Below, piece after piece: positions 18,135 to 25,414 of a stretch of DNA of 64,000 nucleotides. Within the stretch, counting starts at the first letter, position 1. Each line of letters begins with the position of its first letter. The stretch is from Verrucosispora sp. NA02020. GTDB taxonomy: Bacteria; Actinomycetota; Actinomycetes; Mycobacteriales; Micromonosporaceae. The position numbers were made by a program, and so were the translations under genes. The notes beneath the pieces are model-generated. The model was not told the DNA's origin. It searched no databases and saw nothing but the letters and a program-made list of their open reading frames with translations. Location of the stretch: positions 5,952,001-6,016,000 of the forward strand of contig NZ_CP054923.1 of assembly GCF_013364215.1 (NCBI RefSeq). Direction: 5' to 3'.

Positions 18135-19821
18135 AGAACCGGGCGGGCTCGCGGTAAACGCCCCATTCCGCACGCAGCGCGTCGCAGATCTCGCCGAGCG
18201 TGGCTTCGGCCCGGACGGCGTCGAGCATCGCCGGGATCATGTTCTCCCCGGTACGGCTCACCGCCACCATCTCCTCTACGGCCGTCCTGGCCCGGGCCTC
18301 GTCCCGGTCGGCCCTGCGCGCGGCCAGCAGCCGGCGCTGCTCCAGCTCCACCTCGTGCGAGATCCGCATGATCTCCAGTTCCTTGGCGACCGTGCCGGTG
18401 TGGCAGTTGACGCCGACGATCTTCTTGTCGCCCTTCTCCAGCGCCTGCTGGTAGACGAAGGCCGACTCGGCGATCTGGCCGGTGAACCAGCCGTCCTCGA
18501 TGCCGCGCAGGATTCCGGAGGTCATCGGACCGATGGTGTGCGGACCCTCACCGCCCAGCGCGCGGATCCGGGCGAAGATCTCCTCCGCCTCCGCCTCGAT
18601 CCGGTCGGTCAGCGCCTCGACGTACCACGAGCCGCCGAGCGGGTCGGCGACGTTGGTCACCCCGATCTCCTCCATCAGCACCTGCTGGGTCCTCAGGGCG
18701 ATCTCGGCGGAGGAGTCGGTGGGCAGCGCCAGCGTCTCGTCCAGCGCGTTGGTGTGCAGCGAGTTGGTGCCGCCGAGCACTGCGGCGAGCGCCTCGACGG
18801 CGGTACGCACCACGTTGTTGACGGGCTGCTGGGCGGTCAGCGACACCCCGGCGGTCTGCGTGTGGAAGCGCAGCCAGAGCGCCTTCTCGCTGGTGGCGCC
18901 GTAGACGTCGCGCAGCCAGCGGGCCCAGATCCGGCGGGCGGCGCGGAACTTGGCGATCTCCTCGAAGAAGTCGACGTGCGAGTCGAAGAAGAAGCTCAGC
19001 CCCGGGGCGAAGACGTCGACGTCCATCCCGCGCGAGAGCCCCAGCTCGACGTAGCCGAACCCGTCGGCCAGCGTGTACGCCAACTCCTGCGCGGCGGTCG
19101 AGCCGGCCTCGCGGATGTGGTAGCCGGAGACGGAGAGCGGCTTGTAGCGCGGGATCTCCCGGGCGCAGTACTCCATCAGGTCGCCGATCAGACGCAGGTG
19201 CGGCTCGGGGTCGAAGAGCCACTCCTTCTGCGCGATGTACTCCTTGAAGATGTCGGTCTGCAGGGTGCCGTCGAGCGTCGACAGGTCGGCGCCCTGCCGC
19301 TCGGCGGCGACCAGGTACATGCAGAAGACCGGCACCGCCGGACCGGAGATGGTCATGCTCGTGGTGACCGCCGCCAGGTCGATGCCGTCGAAGAGCGCCT
19401 CCATGTCGACGGCGCTGTCCACCGCCACCCCGCAGTGGCCCACCTCGCCGAGCGACTGCGGGTCGTCGGAGTCGCGGCCCATCAGGGTGGGCATGTCGAA
19501 GGCGACCGAGAGACCGCCGCCGCCCGCGCCGAGGATCATCTTGTAGCGCTCGTTGGTCTGCCGGGCGTTGCCGAACCCGGCGAACTGCCGGATGGTCCAG
19601 GTCCGCCCGCGATAGCCGGTCGGGTGCAGGCCCCGCGTGTACGGGAACTCGCCCGGCCAGCCGATCCGGTCGAAGCCCGGGTACGCGGCACCCTCCGGGG
19701 GCCCGTAGACCGGCTCGACGGGCAGCCCGGAGAGCGTGGTGAAGTCCGCGTCCCGCTTGTGCGCGGCGTCGTACCGGGCCTGCCAGCGGGCCCGTCCGGC
19801 GGCGATCTCGTCGGCGTTCAT
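18133..19821 (-). CDS. icmA: B12-dependent acyl-CoA mutase large subunit, isobutyryl-CoA mutase type (icmA)
   Basis: 562 residues, the length of IcmA, with only the substrate-binding barrel and no B12-binding domain. It needs a separate small subunit, which is not in this window. The enzyme interconverts isobutyryl-CoA and butyryl-CoA, linking valine and fatty acid catabolism. Two residues separate it from methylmalonyl-CoA mutase: it has Phe in TIRQFAGF (Tyr in MCM) and Gln in YIAQKEW (Arg in MCM), the isobutyryl-CoA signature. The overall sequence closely resembles S. coelicolor IcmA as I remember it. GAGGAGGAG precedes the ATG. A TACACT box (19858-19863) and the shared 18-bp palindrome (19873-19890) lie upstream. 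The meaB and mce genes nearby support B12-linked acyl-CoA metabolism. Confidence 0.88.
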   Translation of the reverse strand: MNADEIAAGRARWQARYDAAHKRDADFTTLSGLPVEPVYGPPEGAAYPGFDRIGWPGEFPYTRGLHPTGYRGRTWTIRQFAGFGNARQTNERYKMILGAGGGGLSVAFDMPTLMGRDSDDPQSLGEVGHCGVAVDSAVDMEALFDGIDLAAVTTSMTISGPAVPVFCMYLVAAERQGADLSTLDGTLQTDIFKEYIAQKEWLFDPEPHLRLIGDLMEYCAREIPRYKPLSVSGYHIREAGSTAAQELAYTLADGFGYVELGLSRGMDVDVFAPGLSFFFDSHVDFFEEIAKFRAARRIWARWLRDVYGATSEKALWLRFHTQTAGVSLTAQQPVNNVVRTAVEALAAVLGGTNSLHTNALDETLALPTDSSAEIALRTQQVLMEEIGVTNVADPLGGSWYVEALTDRIEAEAEEIFARIRALGGEGPHTIGPMTSGILRGIEDGWFTGQIAESAFVYQQALEKGDKKIVGVNCHTGTVAKELEIMRISHEVELEQRRLLAARRADRDEARARTAVEEMVAVSRTGENMIPAMLDAVRAEATLGEICDALRAEWGVYREPARF

Positions 19822-19857
19822 CCCCGGGCTCCTCCTCGAGTCCTCGACAGCACGTCG

Positions 19858-19863
19858 AGTGTA
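19858..19863 (-). promoter_or_regulatory. Candidate -10 box of icmA
   Basis: TACACT on the minus strand, 9 bases downstream of the shared palindrome. The same 9-base spacing separates palindrome and -10 box at hbd. Confidence 0.55.
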
Positions 19864-19872
19864 GAGCCCTTA

Positions 19873-19890
19873 CCTGAACGATCGCTAAGG
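19873..19890. promoter_or_regulatory. Acyl-CoA regulon palindrome, site 1 (icmA)
   Basis: CCTTAGCGATCGTTCAGG on the minus strand, an imperfect palindrome centred on CGATCG. It would cover the -35 region of the icmA promoter. Three related sites lie at 22741, 34387 and 42648, all before acyl-CoA genes. Confidence 0.7.
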
Positions 19891-19923
19891 AAACGCCTAC
19901 CGGTCGGTAATGTCGAACCGCCC

Positions 19924-20328
19924 TCAGACGGCGGGACCACCGATGGCGACGTCGTCCACCCGGATGTTGATCTCGTCGACCCCCAGGCCGTACGCCTCGA
20001 TCGCCTGGGTCACCCCGACCCGCACCGCCGAGGTCACCTCGGGCACCGCGTGCCCGGCGTCGATCACGATCACCAGGTTGACCACCGCCGCGCCGTTGGT
20101 GACGTGCGCCGAGCACCCGCGCCGGGCGTCACCCACCTGGTCCAGCCCGACCCGGTCGAGCACCGCGTTGAAGAACCGCGCCATGTCACCGCCCAGCTCG
20201 ACCACACCGGGCACGGCCTTCGCCGCGGCCACCGCGATCTTCTCCACCACCTCGTCCGAGATGTCGGTACGACCGCCCGGCACCGCGTCCGGCGTCATCG
20301 GCAACTCCTGCGTCATCTCGTGGTCCAT
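19924..20328 (-). CDS. Asp23/Gls24 family envelope stress protein
   Basis: 134 residues from the ATG at 20328 (GGAGAG 2-8 nt upstream); the ATG at 20298 with AGGAG 6 nt upstream is equally good and would give 124 residues. The Asp23 domain begins at GGRTDISDEVVEKIAVAAAK and ends in DEINIRVDDVAIG. Family members are small soluble proteins that sit at the membrane through a partner (AmaP) in firmicutes; the actinobacterial role is unclear. It lies between meaB and icmA in the same direction, but the shared palindrome between it and icmA suggests icmA has its own promoter. Confidence 0.85.
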   Translation of the reverse strand: MDHEMTQELPMTPDAVPGGRTDISDEVVEKIAVAAAKAVPGVVELGGDMARFFNAVLDRVGLDQVGDARRGCSAHVTNGAAVVNLVIVIDAGHAVPEVTSAVRVGVTQAIEAYGLGVDEINIRVDDVAIGGPAV

Positions 20329-20416
20329 CTCTCTCCAGCAGCCGTCACACCACCCCACGCGCTCTGCGAAGGCGGTGCGAGCGTAACCGCCGGAGACGGT
20401 CCGCAGTGGACTACGT

Positions 20417-21418
20417 TCAGCCGGAGAGCTGGGCCAGCAGGGTGTCCGCAGCGGCGTACGGATCGACCGCACCGGCGGCGACCTCGGCGGCGAGCGCCGG
20501 CAACTGCGTACCGTCGCGAAGCGAGCCGATCCGGGCGCGCAGCGCGCCGAGCGCGATCGCCTCGACCTCGGCGGCGGCCCGCGCCTCCCGGCGGCGGCGC
20601 AGCTCGTCGTGCGCGACCAACCAGTCACGGTGCTTGTCGACGGCGGCGGCGACGTCGTCGATGCCCTCGCCCCGCACGGCGACCGCCCGCACCACCTGTG
20701 GCCGCCACTGCCCCGGGCCGCGCTCACCGAGCGCGATCATGCCCTGGATGTCCCGGACCGTCGCGTCGGCGCCGTCCCGGTCGGCCTTGTTCACCACGAA
20801 GATGTCGGCGATCTCCAGGATGCCGGCCTTCACCGCCTGGATCGCGTCGCCCATGCCCGGCGCGAGCAGCACCAGCGTGGTGTCGGCGAGCGAGGCCACC
20901 TCCACCTCGGCCTGCCCGACCCCGACGGTCTCCACCAGCACCACGTCGCAGCCGGCGCCCTCCAGCACCCGCACCGCCTGCGGGGTGGCCGCCGACAGCC
21001 CGCCCAGGTGACCCCGGCTGGACATCGACCGGATGTACACACCGGGGTCGGTGGCGTGGTCCTGCATCCGTACCCGGTCACCGAGGATCGCCCCACCGGT
21101 GAACGGACTGGACGGGTCGATCGCCAGCACGCCGACCCGGTGCCCCCGCGCCCGCAGCGCGCGGACCAGCTCGTTGGTGGTGGTCGACTTGCCCACCCCC
21201 GGCGAACCGGTCAACCCGACCACCTGGGCCCGGCCGGTGTGCGGTGCGAGCGCCGCCGCGATGCGCGGCAGCGTCTCGTCACCCGACTCGACCAGGGTGA
21301 TCAGGCGGGCGACCGCGCGCGGGTCACCCTCGCGGGCCCGCTCGACCAGCATCGGTACGTCCCGACTGCGTCGCACCGAACCAGCCGCGGCCGGCGCGCT
21401 CCCCGTCGCCTCGCTCAT
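20417..21418 (-). CDS. meaB: MeaB-like GTPase, chaperone of B12-dependent acyl-CoA mutases
   Basis: 333 residues. A G3E-type GTPase with Walker A GSPGVGKST (71-79), the switch region with DPSSPF, DRVRMQDHA and SRG, ETVGVGQAE, and NKADRDGAD for guanine specificity. It gates loading of adenosylcobalamin onto the mutase and ejects damaged cofactor, so its natural client is the mutase coded 600 bases downstream (icmA) or a methylmalonyl-CoA mutase elsewhere. No Shine-Dalgarno site is visible before the ATG. A dispersed repeat lies between this gene and the thiolase gene upstream. Confidence 0.93.
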   Translation of the reverse strand: MSEATGSAPAAAGSVRRSRDVPMLVERAREGDPRAVARLITLVESGDETLPRIAAALAPHTGRAQVVGLTGSPGVGKSTTTNELVRALRARGHRVGVLAIDPSSPFTGGAILGDRVRMQDHATDPGVYIRSMSSRGHLGGLSAATPQAVRVLEGAGCDVVLVETVGVGQAEVEVASLADTTLVLLAPGMGDAIQAVKAGILEIADIFVVNKADRDGADATVRDIQGMIALGERGPGQWRPQVVRAVAVRGEGIDDVAAAVDKHRDWLVAHDELRRRREARAAAEVEAIALGALRARIGSLRDGTQLPALAAEVAAGAVDPYAAADTLLAQLSG

Positions 21419-21464
21419 GCAGCCGCCCTCGACCGCACGACCCGCCCGCGCACCGCGCCACTCG

Positions 21465-21513
21465 TCGTTCCCGACTGCCGGGCTCGCCGGATCGGCGTGC
21501 TCCTCGTGCTCAC
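21465..21513. repeat. Dispersed GTTCGCGACTGCGGGGCTCGC repeat, copy 2 (diverged)
   Basis: A 49-base relative of 17005-17048. It overlaps the thiolase stop codon: the GTGAGC at its edge supplies the TGA (21510-21512). Such placement suggests the element lands at gene ends without harm. Confidence 0.5.
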
Positions 21514-22709
21514 AGGTCGGTCTCGGTGGGGGCGGGGACGTGGATGATCAATGCGTCGCCCTGGCCACCGCCACCGCAGAGCGCCGCCGCGCCGGTGCCG
21601 CCGCCACGCCGCTTCAGCTCCATCGCCAGGGTCAGCACCAGCCGGGCGCCGGACATGCCGATCGGGTGCCCCAGCGCGATCGCGCCACCGTTGACGTTGA
21701 CCTTGTCCGGGCTGATCCCGAGATCACGGGTGGACTGGATACCGACCTGGGCGAACGCCTCGTTGACCTCGATCAGGTCGAGGTCGGAGATGCCCAGCCC
21801 GCCCTTGCGCAACGCGTGCTGGATGGCGTTGGACGGCTGCGAGTGCAGGGAGTTGTCCGGGCCCGCCACGTTGCCGTGCGCGCCCACCTCGGCCAGCCAG
21901 GTCAGCCCGAGTTCCTTGGCCTTCGCCTTGCTCATCACGACCACCGCGGCGGCGCCGTCGGAGATCGGCGACGAACTGCCGGCGGTGATGGTGCCGTCCT
22001 TGGCGAAGGCCGGACGGAGCTTGCCCAACGTCTCGACGGTGGTGTCCGGACGGATGCCCTCGTCCTCGCTGACCACCAGCGGGTCACCCTTGCGCTGCGG
22101 GATGACGACCGGGGTGATCTCGTCGGCGAAGTGACCGTTCTTCTGCGCGGCGGCGGCCCGCTGGTGGCTGGCGGCGGCGAAGGCGTCCTGCTCCTCGCGG
22201 CTGATCTCCCGCTCGGCGCCGTGGCGCTCGGTGGACTCCCCCATCGAGCAGCAGTCCCACGCGTCGGTCAACCCGTCGAGCGCCATGTGGTCCTTGACCA
22301 CCACGTCGCCGTACTTGTAGCCGCCCCGCTGACCGAGCAGCAGGTGGGGGGCATTGGTCATCGACTCCATGCCACCGGCCACCACCACGTCGAACTCGCC
22401 GGCCCGGATCAACTGGTCGGCCAGCGCGATCGCGTCCAGGCCGGAGAGACAGACCTTGTTGATGGTCAACGCGGGCACCGACATCGGGATGCCCGCCTCC
22501 ACCGCCGCCTGGCGGGCCGGGATCTGGCCGGTACCGGCCTGGAGCACCTGCCCCATGATCACGTACTGGACCTGGTCCGGGGCCACGCCGGCACGTTCCA
22601 GTGCCGCGGAGATGGCGATACCGCCCAGTTTCGTCGCGGGTAGGTCCTTCAGGTTGCCCAGCAGGCGCCCCATCGGGGTCCGCGCGCCACTGACGATCAC
22701 CGAAGCCAT
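21510..22709 (-). CDS. Acetyl-CoA acetyltransferase (thiolase)
   Basis: 399 residues, the usual length of tetrameric degradative or biosynthetic thiolases. The acyl-accepting Cys is Cys87 in [11 protein letters not shown], the His is in [17 protein letters not shown] and the second Cys in [11 protein letters not shown]. It condenses two acetyl-CoA to acetoacetyl-CoA or splits 3-ketoacyl-CoA. GGAGG stands 5 nt before the ATG. It is divergent from mce with 61 bases between, which contain the shared palindrome. The same neighbourhood (epimerase, thiolase, MeaB) exists in Streptomyces as I recall it. Confidence 0.95.
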   Translation of the reverse strand: MASVIVSGARTPMGRLLGNLKDLPATKLGGIAISAALERAGVAPDQVQYVIMGQVLQAGTGQIPARQAAVEAGIPMSVPALTINKVCLSGLDAIALADQLIRAGEFDVVVAGGMESMTNAPHLLLGQRGGYKYGDVVVKDHMALDGLTDAWDCCSMGESTERHGAEREISREEQDAFAAASHQRAAAAQKNGHFADEITPVVIPQRKGDPLVVSEDEGIRPDTTVETLGKLRPAFAKDGTITAGSSSPISDGAAAVVVMSKAKAKELGLTWLAEVGAHGNVAGPDNSLHSQPSNAIQHALRKGGLGISDLDLIEVNEAFAQVGIQSTRDLGISPDKVNVNGGAIALGHPIGMSGARLVLTLAMELKRRGGGTGAAALCGGGGQGDALIIHVPAPTETDL

Positions 22710-22740
22710 GACTGCCTCCGAGGGGGTGCCGACCTGTACG

Positions 22741-22758
22741 CCTTAACTATCGTTCGGC
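22741..22758. promoter_or_regulatory. Acyl-CoA regulon palindrome, site 2 (thiolase/mce)
   Basis: CCTTAACTATCGTTCGGC between the divergent thiolase and mce starts, directly adjoining the CAGACT box of mce. A bound repressor could control both genes. Confidence 0.65.
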
Positions 22759-22764
22759 CAGACT
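22759..22764 (+). promoter_or_regulatory. Candidate -10 box of mce (leaderless start)
   Basis: CAGACT, 6 bases before the mce ATG, with no Shine-Dalgarno site in between. One base away from TAGACT, a strong actinobacterial -10. Confidence 0.45.
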
Positions 22765-22770
22765 AGCGTC

Positions 22771-23235
22771 ATGCCTGAGAACTCCCCCGCCGAGCCCGCT
22801 GCCGACTATGTCACAGACATCGGTCTACGCCGCATCGACCATGTCGGGATCGCGGTCGCCGACCTCGACGCCGCGATCGACTTCTACCAACGGACCTTCG
22901 GCATGCGCTGCGTGCACACCGAGGTCAACGCCGAGCAGGGGGTACGCGAGGCGATGCTGACGGTCGGGCCGACCGCCGAGGGCGGGTGCGTGCAGCTACT
23001 CGCCCCGCTGACCCCGGAGTCGACGATCGGGAAGTTCCTCGACCGCAACGGCCCCGGCGTGCAGCAGGTCGCGTACACCGTGGCCGACATCGACGTGGCC
23101 TGTGCGGCCCTGCGCGAGCGCGGCGTACGCCTGCTGTACGAGACGCCCCGACGCGGCACCGCCGACTCCCGGATCAACTTCGTGCACCCCAAGGACGCCG
23201 GCGGCGTCCTGATCGAGCTGGTCCAACCCGCCTGA
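22771..23235 (+). CDS. mce: Methylmalonyl-CoA epimerase
   Basis: 154 residues of the glyoxalase/VOC fold: a first beta-alpha unit with RIDHVGIAV (metal ligand His24) and a second with QQVAYTVADI, ending LIELVQPA. It interconverts (R)- and (S)-methylmalonyl-CoA, connecting propionyl-CoA carboxylation to the B12 mutase. The first 18 residues are a variable arm. The start lacks a Shine-Dalgarno site and lies 6 bases past a CAGACT box, so the mRNA may be leaderless. In Streptomyces the epimerase gene likewise adjoins scy and filP, matching the two coiled-coil genes downstream here. Confidence 0.92.
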   Translation: MPENSPAEPAADYVTDIGLRRIDHVGIAVADLDAAIDFYQRTFGMRCVHTEVNAEQGVREAMLTVGPTAEGGCVQLLAPLTPESTIGKFLDRNGPGVQQVAYTVADIDVACAALRERGVRLLYETPRRGTADSRINFVHPKDAGGVLIELVQPA

Positions 23236-23300
23236 GTACCCGACGTCGAGCGCGCCGTGGTCGAGCGCGCCGTGTCGAGGCCCGACGCCGGGGGTGCGGT

Positions 23301-23354
23301 GCAAGGAAGGGCCCCCTGCTAACGCCTCGTGCATAGCAGGGGTCCCCTCCTAAC
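23301..23354. repeat. Dispersed intergenic hairpin repeat, copy B
   Basis: Same family as 8377-8430 in opposite orientation: GCAAGGAAGGG arm, loop TAACGCCTCGTGCAT, arm ending CCCCTCCTAAC. It follows the mce gene by 65 bases. Confidence 0.85.
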
Positions 23355-23380
23355 ACGCAGCGCGCCGCACGCACCGCGCC

Positions 23381-23540
23381 GCACGCACCCGCACCGCGCC
23401 GCACGCACCCGCACCGCGCCGTGCGCACCCGCACCGCGCCGTGCGCACCCGCACCGCGCCGTGCGCACCCGCACCGCGCCGTGCGCACCCGCAGTGCGCC
23501 GTGCGCACCCGCAGTGCGCCGTGCGCATACGCAGCTCGCC
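23381..23540. repeat. 20-bp tandem array, eight units
   Basis: Eight units in exact 20-base register with consensus GTGCGCACCCGCACCGCGCC (first two units GCACGCACCC, last ones with GCAGTGCGCC or GCAGCTCGCC). Degenerate copies continue on both sides. Because 20 is not a multiple of three, the frames through it are not under coding constraint. Confidence 0.9.
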
Positions 23541-23969
23541 CTCACCCACACCCGAGCCGCGCCGTACCCTCGCGCAGCTCGCCCGTACGCACACGCAGCG
23601 CAGCGGATGCAGCCGCAGCTCGCCGGGACGACGCGGCTCGGGTGCGGGCGGTCGCTGTGCCCGGGTACGGCGGAGCGGACGCGACGGCTGACCTCACGGA
23701 CGAGGTCCCGGTGGCCATTCGGTGAACCGCCTTTGGCTTTCCCAGAGGTACGCCGACACCCATTCGAGTGGGACGGGGGCGGCCGGAAACATAAGGACAC
23801 CGGGCCCCTTTTCCGCGTCACGCTGCGTGCCATCACGCTCGCCTCGGAGCTGGCAAGATCGCCACTTCCCCCGGCGGTCCGGCGCGCTGTCGAGTTGACC
23901 ATGTAATGAGGACGGCAAAGGGCGGCACGCTCTTGCGAAGCACCCCGGGGGGTCTGCCAGTATGTCCCA

Positions 23970-25238
23970 ATGCCCCAGCAGCAGTCCTCCCCTCTCGCGT
24001 TCTTCGATAACGCGAACTCGCAGCCCGATTTCACGGTTGGCCTGCGCGGATACAACACCGGTCAGGTCGACGACTTCATCGGCCGGCTCAACGCCGCCCT
24101 GAGCCAGGCCAACAAGGATCGCGCTGACGCCGAGCAGGCGCTCAACGACGCCCAGCGCCGGCTCCGGCAGTCCGAGCAGCGGCTCACCGCCCTGGAGCAG
24201 AAGCTCACCGACACCAGCAAGCAGCTGGAGGAGAACAGCCGCCCGACGCTCTCCGGTCTCGGCACCCGGGTCGAGCAGATCCTCCGGCTCGCCGAGGAGC
24301 AGGCCAACGACCACCGCAACGAGGCCAAGCGCGAGTCGGAGGGCATCCTCTCCGCCGCCCGCCTCGAGGCGCGGGAGATCACCGACAAGGCCCGCGCCGA
24401 GGCCGCGGCCATGAAGGCCAGCGCCGAGCGGGAGGCGGGCAACGTCCGCACCGCCGCCGAGCGCGAGGCGGCCGAGGTCCGGGTGCAGGCCCGCCGGGAG
24501 GCCGACACGCTGCGCGCCGACGCGGAGCGGGAGACCAAGCAGCTGCGTACGGTGACCGCGCACGAGGTCGCCGAGCTGAAGTCGACCGTCGAGCGTGAGG
24601 TTGCCACGCTGCGGGCCACCGCCGAGCGGGAGATCACCCAGCAGCGGGCCAAGGCCGCCCGTGAGGCCGAGGAGAAGCGCGCCGAGGCGACCAAGCTGCT
24701 CACCGACGCCCGCGACAAGCGCGACAAGGACCTTCAGGCGCTGGAGCTGCAGCTCGCCGAGCGGCGGGAGAAGGCAGAGCGCGAGGAGTCCGAGCGGCAC
24801 GCCGCCCAGGTCGCGCAGACCCAGAAGCTGGTCAGCGAGGCCGAGCAGCGTGCCCGGGCCGCGCAGGAGCGCGCCAAGGAGATCGAGCAGCGCGCCGAGG
24901 CCCGGCGGGTCGAGTCCGAGCGCAACGCCACCGAGACGATCGAGAAGGCCAAGGCGCTCTCCGAGCGGACCCTCAGCGAGGCTCGCGCCGAGTCGCAGCG
25001 TCTGCTCAACGAGGCGCGCACCGAGGCCGAGCTGACCACCCAGGCGGCCCGCCGCGAGGTCGAGGACCTCACCCGGCAGAAGGACGCGGTCACCTCGCAG
25101 CTCGGGCAGATGCTCTCCGGACTGGCCGGCATCGTGCCGGGCGTACCGAACAACGCGAACGCCGCCGCAGCCGACAAGCCGGCGGCCAAGAAGGCCGACG
25201 AGGCCGACGAGAAGGTCGCTGCGGAGACCACCAGCTGA
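23970..25238 (+). CDS. DivIVA-like coiled-coil protein of the Scy/FilP group (422 aa)
   Basis: 422 residues. The N-terminus has a short DivIVA-like motif (FTVGLRGYNTGQVDDFIGRL, 21-40), then an almost unbroken Ala/Glu/Arg-rich coiled coil to about 375 with many EAR and ERE heptads and hendecads, and a short Ala-rich tail. In Streptomyces, Scy and FilP form filaments that organise polar growth with DivIVA; their genes adjoin the epimerase gene, as here. Lengths differ from both (Scy about 1300, FilP about 310), so I give no symbol. It probably acts at hyphal tips or as an intermediate-filament-like element. Proteins of this kind are often misnamed cellulose-binding. Confidence 0.85.
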   Translation: MPQQQSSPLAFFDNANSQPDFTVGLRGYNTGQVDDFIGRLNAALSQANKDRADAEQALNDAQRRLRQSEQRLTALEQKLTDTSKQLEENSRPTLSGLGTRVEQILRLAEEQANDHRNEAKRESEGILSAARLEAREITDKARAEAAAMKASAEREAGNVRTAAEREAAEVRVQARREADTLRADAERETKQLRTVTAHEVAELKSTVEREVATLRATAEREITQQRAKAAREAEEKRAEATKLLTDARDKRDKDLQALELQLAERREKAEREESERHAAQVAQTQKLVSEAEQRARAAQERAKEIEQRAEARRVESERNATETIEKAKALSERTLSEARAESQRLLNEARTEAELTTQAARREVEDLTRQKDAVTSQLGQMLSGLAGIVPGVPNNANAAAADKPAAKKADEADEKVAAETTS

Positions 25239-25263
25239 TCCGGCGGATCGGGGCATGATCGAC

Positions 25264-25302
25264 GGCGCGGGGTGACACCGGGTGACGGTGCCACCCCGCG
25301 CC
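25264..25302 (+). terminator. Terminator after the 422-aa coiled-coil gene
   Basis: An 11-bp perfect outer stem (25264-25274 with 25292-25302) encloses a 5-bp inner stem (25276-25280 with 25286-25290). It separates the two coiled-coil genes, so they are likely transcribed apart. Confidence 0.75.
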
Positions 25303-25414
25303 GCCCTGCATACGCGGGACGTGTCGGCATCCCGCTCCCCCGGCACGTGAAGTAGCTCCCAACAGGGGCGTCCGTATCGCCCCAGGAGTGGCCGTTGCGT
25401 GTGAGGATGGGAGC

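Larger units (their letters stand above)
23236..23969. other. Gene-free region with hairpin repeat and tandem array
   Basis: 734 bases. After a short direct repeat (TCGAGCGCGCCGTG twice, 23247-23277) come a dispersed hairpin (23301-23354), the 20-bp tandem array (23381-23540) with degenerate flanks to about 23640, and then some 330 bases of single-copy sequence leading to the coiled-coil gene at 23970. I see no convincing frame in the last part. Confidence 0.6.

Noticed and set aside
19899..19910. TACCGGTCGGTA as a second operator of icmA
   Set aside because: Only 5-bp arms, and no copy occurs before the other acyl-CoA genes, unlike the 18-bp site.
18019..21102. A 1027-residue open frame on the plus strand
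   Set aside because: Antisense to icmA, Asp23 and meaB; composition is that of a shadow frame.
23381..23540. CRISPR-like regular repeat
   Set aside because: The 20-bp units follow directly without unique spacers and no cas genes are near.
23174..24058. Frames through the 20-bp array on both strands (Arg/Thr/Ala/Pro or Cys/Gly/Ala/Arg repeats)
   Set aside because: The unit length of 20 shifts the frame each unit, no start context is present and the sequence is low-complexity DNA.
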